Source: CAZLYX01 sp964563885 (GTDB taxonomy: Bacteria; Pseudomonadota; Gammaproteobacteria; Burkholderiales; Neisseriaceae). Taken from it: a stretch of DNA of 64,000 nucleotides. Made by a program: the position numbers and the translations under genes. The notes beneath the pieces are model-generated. The model saw only the letters and a list, made by a program, of their open reading frames with translations. It did not search any database and was not told the origin of the DNA. Within the stretch, counting starts at the first letter, position 1; each line of letters opens with the position of its first letter. This document shows, piece after piece, positions 51,663 to 60,719 of the stretch. Where the stretch lies: positions 1 to 64,000 of the forward strand of contig CAZLYX010000002.1 of assembly GCA_964563885.1 (NCBI GenBank), in the 5' to 3' direction.

Positions 51663-52113
51663 AGCACCTAAAGGCACTACACTTGCGTTTGATTTTGGCC
51701 AAGTTAGAATTGGTGTGGCTGAGGGGGATGCAGAAGTGGGTTTAGCACACCCCTTGGTAATGGTTGCTGGAGTCAGTAACGACGCCAAGTTTGAAGCCAT
51801 TGCAAAGCTGATACATGAGTGGCAACCGAAACAATTGGTGGTGGGCTTGCCTTTTCATCTCGACGGCTCCGAACATGAGCTAACACAGCTTTGTCGAAAA
51901 TTTGGTCGTCGTTTGCATGGCCGTTTTAATAAACCAGTGTATTGGGTAGACGAACGCTTATCATCAGTGGCTGCGGAAAGCTTGTTGGCAGAAGCACAAG
52001 TGTTTGGTCGTCAACAAAAAAATGTGCTTGATCAAGTGGCAGCACAGGCAATTTTGTATAGTTTTTTCGATGAAGGTGCGACTGAATATTTTAATGGCCG
52101 TGAAGAAATTTAG
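51655..52113 (+). CDS. ruvX: Holliday junction resolvase-like protein YqgF
   Basis: A 152-residue RNase H-fold nuclease. The first catalytic motif AFDFGQVRIGVAEGD, central VVGLPFHLDGSEHELTQ, and the C-terminal acidic motif DERLSSVAAESLL and VLDQVAAQAILYSFFD are in place. Roles in processing 16S rRNA precursor ends or recombination have been proposed. The start ATG overlaps yqgE. Confidence 0.93.
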   Translation: MLKAPKGTTLAFDFGQVRIGVAEGDAEVGLAHPLVMVAGVSNDAKFEAIAKLIHEWQPKQLVVGLPFHLDGSEHELTQLCRKFGRRLHGRFNKPVYWVDERLSSVAAESLLAEAQVFGRQQKNVLDQVAAQAILYSFFDEGATEYFNGREEI

Positions 52114-52297
52114 TAAATGAAATGATTACAGTTACTCTGCTTTTGTGATGACTAAAGATTTACTTGTACATTCAATTAATTGATTGGTAGCGGTTGTTTA
52201 TGAAATGTAATTATTTGTGCATCAGTTGTCTATAAAACGCGACAGTTTTATGGCAACAACTTATAAGTTGGCTGATTACAACTTTAAAAGGGGTCCT

Positions 52298-52885
52298 ATG
52301 TTTATCCTCTTGCTTGGACTGTTGCTATTTCTTGGCGTACATTCTGTGCGCATCATCGCAGATGAATGGCGCGAACGCACCATTTCACGCATTGGTATTG
52401 GGCTTTGGAAAGGGCTGTATTCTCTGGTTTCGTTGGGTGGTTTTGTGCTCATTGTTTGGGGTTTCTGGCTGGCGCGGCAGACTACGCTGGTGTTGTGGGT
52501 ATCGCCTTTGGGCATGCGTCACACCGCAGCATTGCTGACATTAATCGCCTTTGTGTTGCTAGCAGCCGTTTATGTGCCACGGAACAGTATCAAATCTTGG
52601 CTGCACCATCCGATGCTTATTAGCGTGGTGGTTTGGGCTTTTGCGCATTTGCTGGCTAACGGCACACTGGCCGATGTGTTACTTTTCGGATCTTTCTTGC
52701 TGTGGGCTATTTTTGACTTTTATGCAGCGCGCCTACGTGATCAGCGAATGAGTACTGTGTACGCATCCGGAACTATCGCGGGTACGTTGATTACCATTCT
52801 AGTTGGCACGATTGGCTGGGCGTTGTTCGCTTTTTGGCTACACCGTGTGTTGTTTGGCATGGCACCATTGGGTGTTGGTTTTTGA
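52298..52885 (+). CDS. NnrU family membrane protein
   Basis: A 195-residue membrane protein with five to six helices. MFILLLGLLLFLGVHSVRI at the start and the RIGIGLWKGLYSLVSLGGFVLIVWGF region fit NnrU, which is linked to nitric oxide reductase and heme metabolism in denitrifiers and to methylamine/heme processes elsewhere. Its role here is unproven. The start is ATG 52298 (AAAAGGGG upstream); a longer frame to 52217 is not used. Confidence 0.78.
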   Translation: MFILLLGLLLFLGVHSVRIIADEWRERTISRIGIGLWKGLYSLVSLGGFVLIVWGFWLARQTTLVLWVSPLGMRHTAALLTLIAFVLLAAVYVPRNSIKSWLHHPMLISVVVWAFAHLLANGTLADVLLFGSFLLWAIFDFYAARLRDQRMSTVYASGTIAGTLITILVGTIGWALFAFWLHRVLFGMAPLGVGF

Positions 52886-52945
52886 TTGAATTAAATGGCT
52901 AATGTATATTTGAGCAATTTAATAGGATGAGCAGTTTTGATTTAC

Positions 52946-52985
52946 AAAGGCTACCTGAAACATTGTGTTCAGGTAGCCTTTTTGT
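52946..52985. terminator. Uptake-sequence terminator between nnrU-like and ridA genes
   Basis: AAAGGCTACCTGAA / TTCAGGTAGCCTTT with an 8-nt loop and T5 tail, between convergent genes. Confidence 0.85.
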
Positions 52986-53017
52986 CTTTATCTGCTATAT
53001 ACGGTATATAAAACAAT

Positions 53018-53374
53018 TTATTTTTGAATTTGCACAGCAGAAACTTTAATTTCTACTTTCCATTCTGGTTTAGCTAATTTAGCTTCGATACATGCACGTG
53101 CAGGTGAATGTTGCGGGTTCACCCAAGCATCCCAAGCGATGTTCATGGCATCGTAATCGGCTAGATTAGGCAGAAAAATGGTGGCTTCCAAAATGTGGTT
53201 TTTATCAGAGCCGCATTCTGCTAGCCATTTATCAATTTGCGCTAACACATCTTGGGTTTGCTCGGTTGTATCAACATCCGTATTTTCGGGCACCATGCCC
53301 GCAAGAAACACAAAGCCGTTTACTACTGTGGCTTCTGATAAGCGAGGGCTTTGGCCATGATATTGAATAGTCAT
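53018..53374 (-). CDS. RidA family protein
   Basis: A 118-residue protein of the YjgF/RidA fold. The conserved Arg is in SPARACIEAKLAKPEWKVEI, together with a conserved VNGFVFLAGMVPEN segment. Members deaminate reactive enamines or bind small metabolites; this variant resembles the shorter YoaB-like subgroup. Monocistronic and divergent from ybaK. Confidence 0.85.
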   Translation of the reverse strand: MTIQYHGQSPRLSEATVVNGFVFLAGMVPENTDVDTTEQTQDVLAQIDKWLAECGSDKNHILEATIFLPNLADYDAMNIAWDAWVNPQHSPARACIEAKLAKPEWKVEIKVSAVQIQK

Positions 53375-53456
53375 TTCAAATTATTCCATTGTTGGTTATT
53401 TACTCAGTTTGCTATGTTAACATAAGATAATATAAGTTAAAGGCTACCTGAAAACA

Positions 53457-53942
53457 ATGAGTAAAATAGATTATCCTGTTACTTCTGCCATACGCTTTTT
53501 GCGGGCACATCAGATTGAGTTTAAACCCTGTTTATATCCTTATATTGAACGCGGCGGCACTGCACACTCGGCAGAATGTTTGGGCGTGCCTGAGCATCAG
53601 GTAATCAAAACCATTGTGCTGCAAAATGAACACAAACAAGGTTTAATCGTGTTGATGTTTGGTGATAAACACATTTCCACACGGAATCTAGCACGAGAAT
53701 TAGGCATGAGGCATATTGAGCCAGCCGATCCAAAGCAAGCAAACAAATGGACGGGTTTTCTAGTGGGTGGCACTAGCCCTTTTGGTACTAAAACATCATT
53801 GCCAGTGTATGTTGAAGCAGGAGTTTGGGATTTGGAAAAAATATACATTAATGCTGGCAAACGTGGTTTTCTTGTTGCTGTTGTGCCAGCTTCGCTCAAA
53901 AGTTTAAACCCGCAAACTGTTAATGTGGCTACTGATGTTTAA
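53457..53942 (+). CDS. ybaK: Cys-tRNA(Pro)/Cys-tRNA(Cys) deacylase YbaK
   Basis: A 161-residue editing protein. HIGH-like region YIERGGTAHSAECLGVPEHQVIKTIVL contains the conserved Lys, and TSPFGTKTSLPVYVEAGV is the family loop. YbaK hydrolyses Cys mischarged on tRNA-Pro by ProS, whose gene is also in the window at 37467. An uptake sequence precedes the start by two bases (AGGCTACCTGAAAACAATG). Confidence 0.92.
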   Translation: MSKIDYPVTSAIRFLRAHQIEFKPCLYPYIERGGTAHSAECLGVPEHQVIKTIVLQNEHKQGLIVLMFGDKHISTRNLARELGMRHIEPADPKQANKWTGFLVGGTSPFGTKTSLPVYVEAGVWDLEKIYINAGKRGFLVAVVPASLKSLNPQTVNVATDV

Positions 53943-53966
53943 ATCTTATTTTTATAGGAATGCAAG

Positions 53967-54332
53967 ATGAATAAAAAGGTTACAAAATTCAGCCAACCAC
54001 CAGTGCATTCTAATCTACGCTCTTATGCGATGACGGTTTATATTTTGTATGCCGTTGCTTTTATGTTGGTTATTACCTTAATCATAGGCCTATTCATTGC
54101 TTATCAGAAACGCAAAGAAGCGGTGGGTTCGATTTATTATAGTCATTTTCAATATCTGATAAAAACTTTTTGGGTGGCTTTATTAGGCTTTGTTATCGGC
54201 GGCGTTGCTATGTTTGTTGGCATTGGTGGTTTGATTTTTTTAACGGTAAGTGTCTGGTTTATTTATCGAGTGGTGGCGGGGTTTATTAAGTTTAACAGTG
54301 GACAAGCAGTATCAACAGATTCTTGGTTCTAA
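53967..54332 (+). CDS. Small membrane protein, DUF4870-like
   Basis: A 121-residue protein with three membrane helices (about 22-45, 68-90 and 92-108). A cytoplasmic YQKRKEAVGSIYYSHFQYLIKTFW between the first two is a recurring motif of this family (DUF4870/TM2-neighbour group). Function unknown. It starts 24 bp after ybaK, so likely in one operon. Confidence 0.7.
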   Translation: MNKKVTKFSQPPVHSNLRSYAMTVYILYAVAFMLVITLIIGLFIAYQKRKEAVGSIYYSHFQYLIKTFWVALLGFVIGGVAMFVGIGGLIFLTVSVWFIYRVVAGFIKFNSGQAVSTDSWF

Positions 54333-54354
54333 AACAATAATAGTAAATATTAAT

Positions 54355-54394
54355 AAAAAGGCTACCTGAAACATTTATTTCAGGTAGCCTTTTT
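54355..54394. terminator. Uptake-sequence terminator
   Basis: AAAAAGGCTACCTGAA / TTCAGGTAGCCTTTTT, 16-bp stem, 8-nt loop, T5 tail. It ends the ybaK operon. Confidence 0.88.
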
Positions 54395-54516
54395 ATTTTA
54401 TAAGGGTAAAAGCTTTGGCTGGTTATTATGGTAATGAGAGACAGGATTGAAAGGACAACTTATACAATTCATGATAATCCAAATTTTCATTATTTATGCG
54501 CCATTTAATAAGTAGA

Positions 54517-54612
54517 TTAAAAACCATCAATCACTTTAAAACCTGCATTTTCAAAAGCGGTTACAAAATTGCAAATGTAAAAAATGCTAGTATTTTTTAT
54601 TCTTTTTTTCAA
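54517..54612 (-). pseudogene. Possible C-terminal remnant of a lost gene
   Basis: On the minus strand a frame bounded by a TGA (about 54613) and TAA (54517-54519) encodes about 31 residues ending FVTAFENAGFKVIDGF. It has the look of a protein C-terminus but has no start codon context. Too short to identify. It borders the atypical secreted protein gene. The 54395-54516 stretch otherwise holds nothing. Confidence 0.2.
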
Positions 54613-54649
54613 ACTTCTAAAGCTTGTGATGAGCTCAGTTTTCATTAGC

Positions 54650-55426
54650 TTACATCTTTTCAAAGTATTTACCTGTAAACCTATATTTGATTTTGTTCTT
54701 GGTTACTTTGCCGTCTGCTTTAATTAACGGAATTACAATTGTTTGGGTCTTTTTGTCATAAATCAATTCCATATAGTCCATACTTACTACGCCATCATTT
54801 CTATTTCTATTCGCCGAGCTAGAAAGATCTACTTCGTAACCTAACGTGTTTTTTAAACCGGTTTTTGTTTTAATTAATTTTGCGTTTTCATTCAGTTTTC
54901 CATTTTTAATCGAAAAAACTTTTGCTTGATAATAGTAAACAGCAGAACTTCCAATCACAATACTGCTGGTTATATAATACTTTTTGCCATCTACAGAAAC
55001 TTCATTTAAGTCATAAAACCGATGACCAGAATCTTGGTTTCTCTTCTCGTTCAATTTTGAATAAACTTTGCCGCCAATATTGTATTGAAATACATTTTGA
55101 TAAAATTGCATTGTTCCACCTGCAAATTCATTCCAAGAATAAATTCTGAAAAGCCCATCAGCAGACGAAACTATATCAAAACCTTGGTTCACAGATTTAA
55201 AAGGATGGTTTAGAGTTTGTTTATGTTTAGAACTAAAGTCCAAAATAAAGTCTTTAATTTCGGCATTATAATTATCCAAAGAATCATGAGCTGAAAGACT
55301 TTGGTCGTAACTCCAAAACACTCGTTTTACATTTAAATCAAAAAGTTTTTTCTCAATTTGATTTAAGTCTTGACCAAAAACCCAAGTATTAAAAAAGATA
55401 ATAAATACTAATAGTAGTTTTTTCAT
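54650..55426 (-). CDS. Secreted hypothetical protein, Bacteroidota-like
   Basis: A 258-residue protein with the signal peptide MKKLLLVFIIFFNTWVFGQ, cut after a C-terminal FGQ style typical of Flavobacteriia, followed by a Lys/Asn/Ile/Tyr-rich body with repeated beta-strand-like stretches. No named family recognised. The DNA is AT-rich even for this genome and contains no uptake sequence. It sits between two uptake-sequence terminators with no co-transcribed neighbour. The combination suggests horizontal transfer from a Bacteroidota source; this is inference. Confidence 0.65.
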   Translation of the reverse strand: MKKLLLVFIIFFNTWVFGQDLNQIEKKLFDLNVKRVFWSYDQSLSAHDSLDNYNAEIKDFILDFSSKHKQTLNHPFKSVNQGFDIVSSADGLFRIYSWNEFAGGTMQFYQNVFQYNIGGKVYSKLNEKRNQDSGHRFYDLNEVSVDGKKYYITSSIVIGSSAVYYYQAKVFSIKNGKLNENAKLIKTKTGLKNTLGYEVDLSSSANRNRNDGVVSMDYMELIYDKKTQTIVIPLIKADGKVTKNKIKYRFTGKYFEKM

Positions 55427-55756
55427 AATGACTTTATTTAAAATTTATTTAGACAACGAATGTAAATAATTGCACTTAGAATGCCGACTGTCGAAATTGA
55501 ATCTAGCAGCGTTAGTATAAGTGATTTGAGATAGCCTAAATCACTTCTTCGTATTTATAAGGCTGCGTTCATCCTTCACCTTTGGATTGGCAGGCTAGTG
55601 TACAAATTTATTCGTCAAAGCGCTAAAGCGTTTGGTTATATGCTGATTGTAAGCAGGCGGCAATTGAAAATGATATTTCAGACTCATCAAAACTTCCGCT
55701 TATATATACGCCTGCGTAATAGACGCGAGGTTACAATCATCCTAATTGCTGCATTT

Positions 55757-55788
55757 AAAGGCTACCTGAAATGTTTCAGGTAGCCTTT
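55757..55788. terminator. Uptake-sequence terminator overlapping the mfd stop codon
   Basis: AAAGGCTACCTGAA / TTCAGGTAGCCTTT with a 4-nt loop (55757-55770 with 55775-55788). On the minus strand AAG GCT ACC TGA encodes the last residues Lys-Ala-Thr and the stop codon of mfd. Confidence 0.85.
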
Positions 55789-58700
55789 TGCCATTGTTCT
55801 GCTAATTGTTTCAATATGGCTCGTACTGTTTTAATTCGAGTAGCTATATCATCGCTAATGGTGTTTATCCGCAACTTGTCTTGCCCAGCGAAGCGATAGT
55901 TTTTGTTTGAATGCATCAACAAAATGATGTGCGCTGGGTCGATGGTGTGGTTTTTGCCTAAAGTAATGGTAACCGCTTCGCTGGTGGCGTCTATGGTATT
56001 AATACCCATTTCTTTGGCTATTAAACGCAGACGGTGGCTTTCGAGCAAGGTGGTTGCTGGCTGCTCGGGCAAGCCGAAACGATCGACGAGTTCTTCGTGC
56101 ACAGTATTGATTTCGGCTTGTGTTTCACAGGTGGCGAGGCGCTTATAAAGCATCAGGCGTTCGTGGATGTCAGGGCAATAGCTTTCTGGCAACAGAGCGG
56201 CACTGTGTAATTTAATATCAGTGGTAACACCGAGTGGCGCATCAAGATCGGGCACGCGGCCTTTTTTAAGGTCGCGCACTGCTTGTTTGAGCATTTCCGT
56301 ATAAAGCGTGAAGCCAACTTGCATCATTTCACCACTTTGACCATCACCTAGAATTTCTCCCGCACCGCGAATTTCTAAATCTTGCATGGCGAGCATAAAG
56401 CCTGCACCTAAATCATCGGCAGCGGCAATGGCTTCAAGCCGTTTTTCAGCATCTTTGGTGATGTATTCTGGTGTGAGTAAATACGCATAGGCTTGATGAT
56501 GGCTGCGACCAACGCGTCCACGTAATTGATGGAGTTGAGCGAGGCCAAATTTGTCGGCACGATTGATGATAATGGTGTTGGCATTGGGAATGTCGATGCC
56601 TGTTTCAATAATGGTAGAACACAGCAATACGTTAAAACGCTGTTGTAAAAAGTCGCGCATCACTTGTTCTAGTTCACGTTCACGCAATTGACCATGAGCC
56701 ACACCGATACGGGCTTCGGGTATCAGCTCAGCCAGCCTTTCGTGTACGTTTTCTATGGTGTCAACTTCGTTATGCAAGAAAAAAACTTGGCCGCCGCGCT
56801 TGAGCTCGCGCAAGATGGCTTCTCGAATGGTGCCTTGGCTGAAAGGTTTGACAAAGGTTTTTACAGCCAAACGGCGGTTGGGTGCAGTGGTGATTAAGGA
56901 AAAATCGCGCAAGCCGTCAAGCGCCATGCTTAGGGTGCGTGGAATAGGGGTGGCGGTGAGGGTGAGAATATCAACATTGGCGCGCAGGCGTTTAAGCTGC
57001 TCTTTTTGGCGTACACCAAAGCGGTGTTCTTCATCAATTACCACCAATCCAAGGTTTTTAAAAACAATATCAGGCTGCACTAGCTTATGCGTGCCGATAA
57101 CGATATCAACTGAACCATCCGCCATGCCCGCCAACGTTTCTTTGGTGGTTTTACTGGTGTTAAAGCGTGACAATTGCGCAACTTTTACTGGAAATTCGGC
57201 AAATCGATCAGCAAAATTCTGAGCATGTTGTTCTACTAAAAGGGTGGTTGGCGCGAGTATCGCCACTTGTTTTCCGCCCATCACTGCCACAAAAGCCGCA
57301 CGCAGCGCCACTTCGGTTTTGCCAAAACCAACGTCGCCACAAATAAGCCTATCCATTGGCTTGCCTTGGGTGAGGTCTTGCAAAACAGCGCTAATGGCGG
57401 TGGCTTGGTCTTCTGTTTCTTCGTAGCCAAATCCATCAGCAAAAGATTGATAATCTAATTCTACCAACTCAAATTTATGACCTTGCAGCGCAGCGCGTTG
57501 TGCATATAAGTTTAATAACTCGGCGGCAGTATCACGTGCCTTTTCGGCTGCTTTTCGTTTGGCTTTGTCCCACGCAGCGCTGCCAAGTTTGTGTAGGTGT
57601 ACGTTTTCATGTGCGTGGCCAGCATAGCGGCTGATTAAGTGTAGCTGTGATACCGGTACATAAAGTTGTGCTTCACCAGCATATTCGAGCAACATCATTT
57701 CGTTGTCGCAGTCGCCCAAATCAAGGTTGGCTAAGCCCATATAGCGGCCAATGCCGTGATCTTCATGCACTACAGGGTCACCAATGTTGATTTCAGCCAG
57801 ATCGCGCAACATGCTGTCTGAAATTGAAGCATGCTTACGGCGAGTGCGAGTGCGGCTGCGGGCAACGTATTGATATAAATCGGCTTCGGTAATCACCGCC
57901 AAATTTTGTTCAGGTAGCTTAAAGCCAAAAGAGAGTGGGGCAACGGTTAAACACAAGGCTTCATCACTGGCTAAAAAGGCTTGCCAATCATCTACAGTTT
58001 TTACTTTTAAACCATGTTGTTGCATAAAGCCGTGCATGGTTTCGCGGCGACCAAGGCTTTCGGCACACAACAAAGTACGACCATTAAAGGCTACCTGAAA
58101 GTTTTCAAGCGCTTTGAGTGGATGCTCGTGTTGGCGATCTACGGCAACATTGGGCAGCAATTGTTCGTCGGCATTAAGCTGCGGCCATATTTGTGGATAG
58201 GGTTTCAGGTAGCCTGAGAATTGATCTTCACTTAAATAAAGATGTTGCGGCGGTAAAGGCGGATATGTTTCATCGCCTTGAGCCATGGCAAAACGGCTTT
58301 TAACATCAGCCCAAAAGCGCGATGCTTCAGCATGAATATCACCAATACACACCACATAGGCTTCATTGCCTAAATAATCGAATAAATTACTTAACTCGTC
58401 TTCAAAAAATAAAGGCAAGTAATATTCAACACCCGCCCCAAAATAACCTTTTGATACGGCTTTATAAACGGTGGCTACCGAAGGGTCACCGCTGATTTCA
58501 TCGCGAAAACGGCTGCGGAAGATTTTTTGAGAATCAGTGTCGGTTGGAAACTCATGAGCAGGTAGCAGGCGAATTTCGCTCACGGGTGCGAGCGTGCGTT
58601 GGCTATCTGGATCGAAGGTTTTAATGCTGTCGATTTCATTGTCGAATAAGTCGAGCCGATAGGGATGTTCGCTGCCCATTGGAAACACATCTAAAATACC

Positions 58701-59192
58701 ACCGCGAATAGCAAACTCGGCAGTAGCAACAACATTACTTACATGGCTGTAACCCGCTTCAACTAAGCTTTCGCGTAAGGCATTTATATCAAGAGTTTGC
58801 CCCACTTTTAGCCAAAACGTGCGCCCAATCATAAAAGAGACTGGCGAAAGTTTTTGCATCGCCGTGGCGACAGGTACAAACAATACGTCGACTAAACCAT
58901 TTTTTAATTGCCATAAAGCGGCCAAACGCTCAGATATCAAATCTTGATGAGGCGAAAAACGCTCGTAGGACAGGGTTTCCCAATCGGGCAGGAAAATGGT
59001 TTTGACATCGGGCGCAAAAAAGTGCCACGCCGCTTGTAAACGCAGCGCTTGTTCTGCATCTTCAGTGAGCACAATACTCATGGGCTTTGCTGGCAGCTTT
59101 TCGGTAAGCGCCAACGGTAAATAGCCTTGAGATAATTGTTGCCACAGAGATTTTTGAGCAGGTTTGGGTAAAACGAATGAAGATTTTGGCAT
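55776..59192 (-). CDS. mfd: Transcription-repair coupling factor
   Basis: A 1138-residue ATP-dependent translocase that displaces stalled RNA polymerase and recruits UvrA. N-terminal UvrB-like domain (about 20-340), RNA polymerase interaction domain (about 480-545, DPVVHEDHGIGRYMGL), helicase core with Walker A CGDVGFGKTEVALRAAF (about 625-640) and DEEH (VVIDEEHRFGVRQKEQ), TRG motif GQLRERELEQVM region, and C-terminal D7 domain. I take ATG 59192; the TTG at 59198 adds two residues. A DNA uptake sequence provides the stop codon. Two more occur inside (about 58088 and 58202). Confidence 0.96.
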   Translation of the reverse strand: MPKSSFVLPKPAQKSLWQQLSQGYLPLALTEKLPAKPMSIVLTEDAEQALRLQAAWHFFAPDVKTIFLPDWETLSYERFSPHQDLISERLAALWQLKNGLVDVLFVPVATAMQKLSPVSFMIGRTFWLKVGQTLDINALRESLVEAGYSHVSNVVATAEFAIRGGILDVFPMGSEHPYRLDLFDNEIDSIKTFDPDSQRTLAPVSEIRLLPAHEFPTDTDSQKIFRSRFRDEISGDPSVATVYKAVSKGYFGAGVEYYLPLFFEDELSNLFDYLGNEAYVVCIGDIHAEASRFWADVKSRFAMAQGDETYPPLPPQHLYLSEDQFSGYLKPYPQIWPQLNADEQLLPNVAVDRQHEHPLKALENFQVAFNGRTLLCAESLGRRETMHGFMQQHGLKVKTVDDWQAFLASDEALCLTVAPLSFGFKLPEQNLAVITEADLYQYVARSRTRTRRKHASISDSMLRDLAEINIGDPVVHEDHGIGRYMGLANLDLGDCDNEMMLLEYAGEAQLYVPVSQLHLISRYAGHAHENVHLHKLGSAAWDKAKRKAAEKARDTAAELLNLYAQRAALQGHKFELVELDYQSFADGFGYEETEDQATAISAVLQDLTQGKPMDRLICGDVGFGKTEVALRAAFVAVMGGKQVAILAPTTLLVEQHAQNFADRFAEFPVKVAQLSRFNTSKTTKETLAGMADGSVDIVIGTHKLVQPDIVFKNLGLVVIDEEHRFGVRQKEQLKRLRANVDILTLTATPIPRTLSMALDGLRDFSLITTAPNRRLAVKTFVKPFSQGTIREAILRELKRGGQVFFLHNEVDTIENVHERLAELIPEARIGVAHGQLRERELEQVMRDFLQQRFNVLLCSTIIETGIDIPNANTIIINRADKFGLAQLHQLRGRVGRSHHQAYAYLLTPEYITKDAEKRLEAIAAADDLGAGFMLAMQDLEIRGAGEILGDGQSGEMMQVGFTLYTEMLKQAVRDLKKGRVPDLDAPLGVTTDIKLHSAALLPESYCPDIHERLMLYKRLATCETQAEINTVHEELVDRFGLPEQPATTLLESHRLRLIAKEMGINTIDATSEAVTITLGKNHTIDPAHIILLMHSNKNYRFAGQDKLRINTISDDIATRIKTVRAILKQLAEQWQKAT

Positions 59193-59202
59193 GAGCAATA
59201 AG

Positions 59203-59250
59203 AGGCTACCTGAAAGCTTATTTACAGATGTACTGCAAGCTTTCAGGTAG
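59203..59250. repeat. Inverted uptake pair upstream of mfd
   Basis: AGGCTACCTGAAAGCTT faces AAGCTTTCAGGTAGC, a 15-bp perfect stem with a loop of about 16 nt. It is 10 bp from the mfd start, within its 5' UTR, and could form a structure in the leader. Confidence 0.75.
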
Positions 59251-59662
59251 CTTTTTAATAAGTTAACATAAAGCGCTATTTTAACAGCGCTGGCATTTTA
59301 TAGTAGGTTTTTTGAGCGTATTTAAATTATGCTGTTTATAAGTATTATATAAACGGTCAACATTCAGAATTTTTAAATAGATTATGGGTGTAGTAGGGTG
59401 GTTATATTAGTTTTGATTATGGATGAAGGTTGGTTTGTGATAAAGATATTACTTTAAACAGTGCTGTTTCCAAAAAGGCTACCTGAAAACGTTCAATCCG
59501 CATTCGGGTAGCCTTTTATATGGCGTTATGGTTATAACAAGATAGTGTGCTGAATGTAGATTAGCAGACTACACCGCGTTAAATTGGCGTGTAGAGAAAT
59601 TCAAAAATAAGCGTTTAAACAATGGTCGTGGCTTGCTTGTATCATCTTAGTAAACAAAAATG
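59251..59662. other. Intergenic region with a decayed uptake pair
   Basis: About 410 bp without a gene. An inverted pair occurs at 59472-59516 with one mutated copy (TTCGGGTAGCC). The rest is AT-rich with no assignable feature. Confidence 0.4.
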
Positions 59663-60562
59663 TTACTTACAAATAGGCTGCACGAGTTGCTGGATCCAAT
59701 TCACAACTATTTCTAATTTAGATGACCAGCGTTCTACATGGGGCGAAACGACTTGTAGCGGCATCATTGGAATGATGTCTGTTGCCAATACTTGAATCAG
59801 CTTTCCTGAGCTTAACTCTGTTTGTACGTCATAGGCAGGAATTTGAATCAAGCCCATCCCCGCCACTGCGCTGGCAATATAAGCTTCTGCATTGTTTACC
59901 GTTACTCTAGAGGGTGGATGAAGCACAAGTATTTCTTGGCCAGATAGTTTTTCCCAAGGGTAAATTTTTCCAGAATGCTGTGATGCAAGTTGAACAACCC
60001 AGTGCTGAGAAAGTTCTTGTGTGCTTTTTGGTATGCCATGCTTTTCTATATAGATAGGGCTGGCACAATTAATAAGAGCAACATTACCCAATGGTTTTAA
60101 CAGCATTTCTTTATCTTTAAAATCACCAACTCTAATGGCTAAATCTACACCTTGTTCAATTAAATTAACCATGCGTTCTGTGCTGCGTATTTCGACATGT
60201 AGTTGTGAATGCTGTGCCAAAAAATTGGGTAAAGAAGGTATTAGTAAAAGCCTCGCCATCCGCGTAGGTGCTTCTATACGAATATGACCGCTTAGCTGAT
60301 GATTTGATTGACTCGTATGCACATTCAACTCATTAAAATCATGTAGTAAATGGATAATACGCTCTAGCATGTTTTCGCCATCTACTGTCAATTGCACCGT
60401 ACGAGTGGTGCGGTGCAACAAGCTTACGCCTAAGCGACGCTCTAATAATTGTATAGCAGTAGTCACACTTGCTCGTGATAAGCCTAATTCTTCAGCAGTT
60501 TTGCTAAAGCTTCTGGTTTGTGCGACACGAACAAAAATGCGCATATGATCTATACGGTCCAT
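59663..60562 (-). CDS. LysR-family transcriptional regulator
   Basis: A 299-residue LysR regulator: N-terminal winged helix with RIFVRVAQTRSFSKTAEELGLSRASVTTAIQLLERRLGVSLLHRTTRTVQLT (about 8-60), then a periplasmic-binding-like effector domain ending at about 295. Its ligand is unknown. The gene is divergent from an SDR gene with 157 bp between starts, the usual geometry for LysR control of the neighbour. Confidence 0.92.
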   Translation of the reverse strand: MDRIDHMRIFVRVAQTRSFSKTAEELGLSRASVTTAIQLLERRLGVSLLHRTTRTVQLTVDGENMLERIIHLLHDFNELNVHTSQSNHQLSGHIRIEAPTRMARLLLIPSLPNFLAQHSQLHVEIRSTERMVNLIEQGVDLAIRVGDFKDKEMLLKPLGNVALINCASPIYIEKHGIPKSTQELSQHWVVQLASQHSGKIYPWEKLSGQEILVLHPPSRVTVNNAEAYIASAVAGMGLIQIPAYDVQTELSSGKLIQVLATDIIPMMPLQVVSPHVERWSSKLEIVVNWIQQLVQPICK

Positions 60563-60651
60563 AAATACCCAATGTATTGTTTCTATTTTACAAACAGTAT
60601 AGCTAAAAAACAGCTAATTGTTATGCTTTAGAAAAGTAATACAATCAAATT

Positions 60652-60667
60652 ATCGAAATTTTTCGAT
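60652..60667. promoter_or_regulatory. Perfect palindrome between LysR and SDR genes
   Basis: ATCGAAA-TT-TTTCGAT, 7-bp arms with a 2-nt spacer, 53 bp before the SDR start codon. It lies within the 157-bp gap between the divergent genes. Its ATC-N10-GAT form resembles LysR binding-site ends, although T-N11-A is the family consensus. Confidence 0.5.
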
Positions 60668-60719
60668 GCGTAACGCTTTTAATCCAGACGATTTATCATA
60701 TACATTGTGGAGGTTTAAA

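Noticed and set aside
55598..55783. A 61-codon frame on the plus strand between the secreted protein gene and mfd
   Set aside because: Its last residues come from an uptake-sequence terminator, there is no RBS and no family resemblance.
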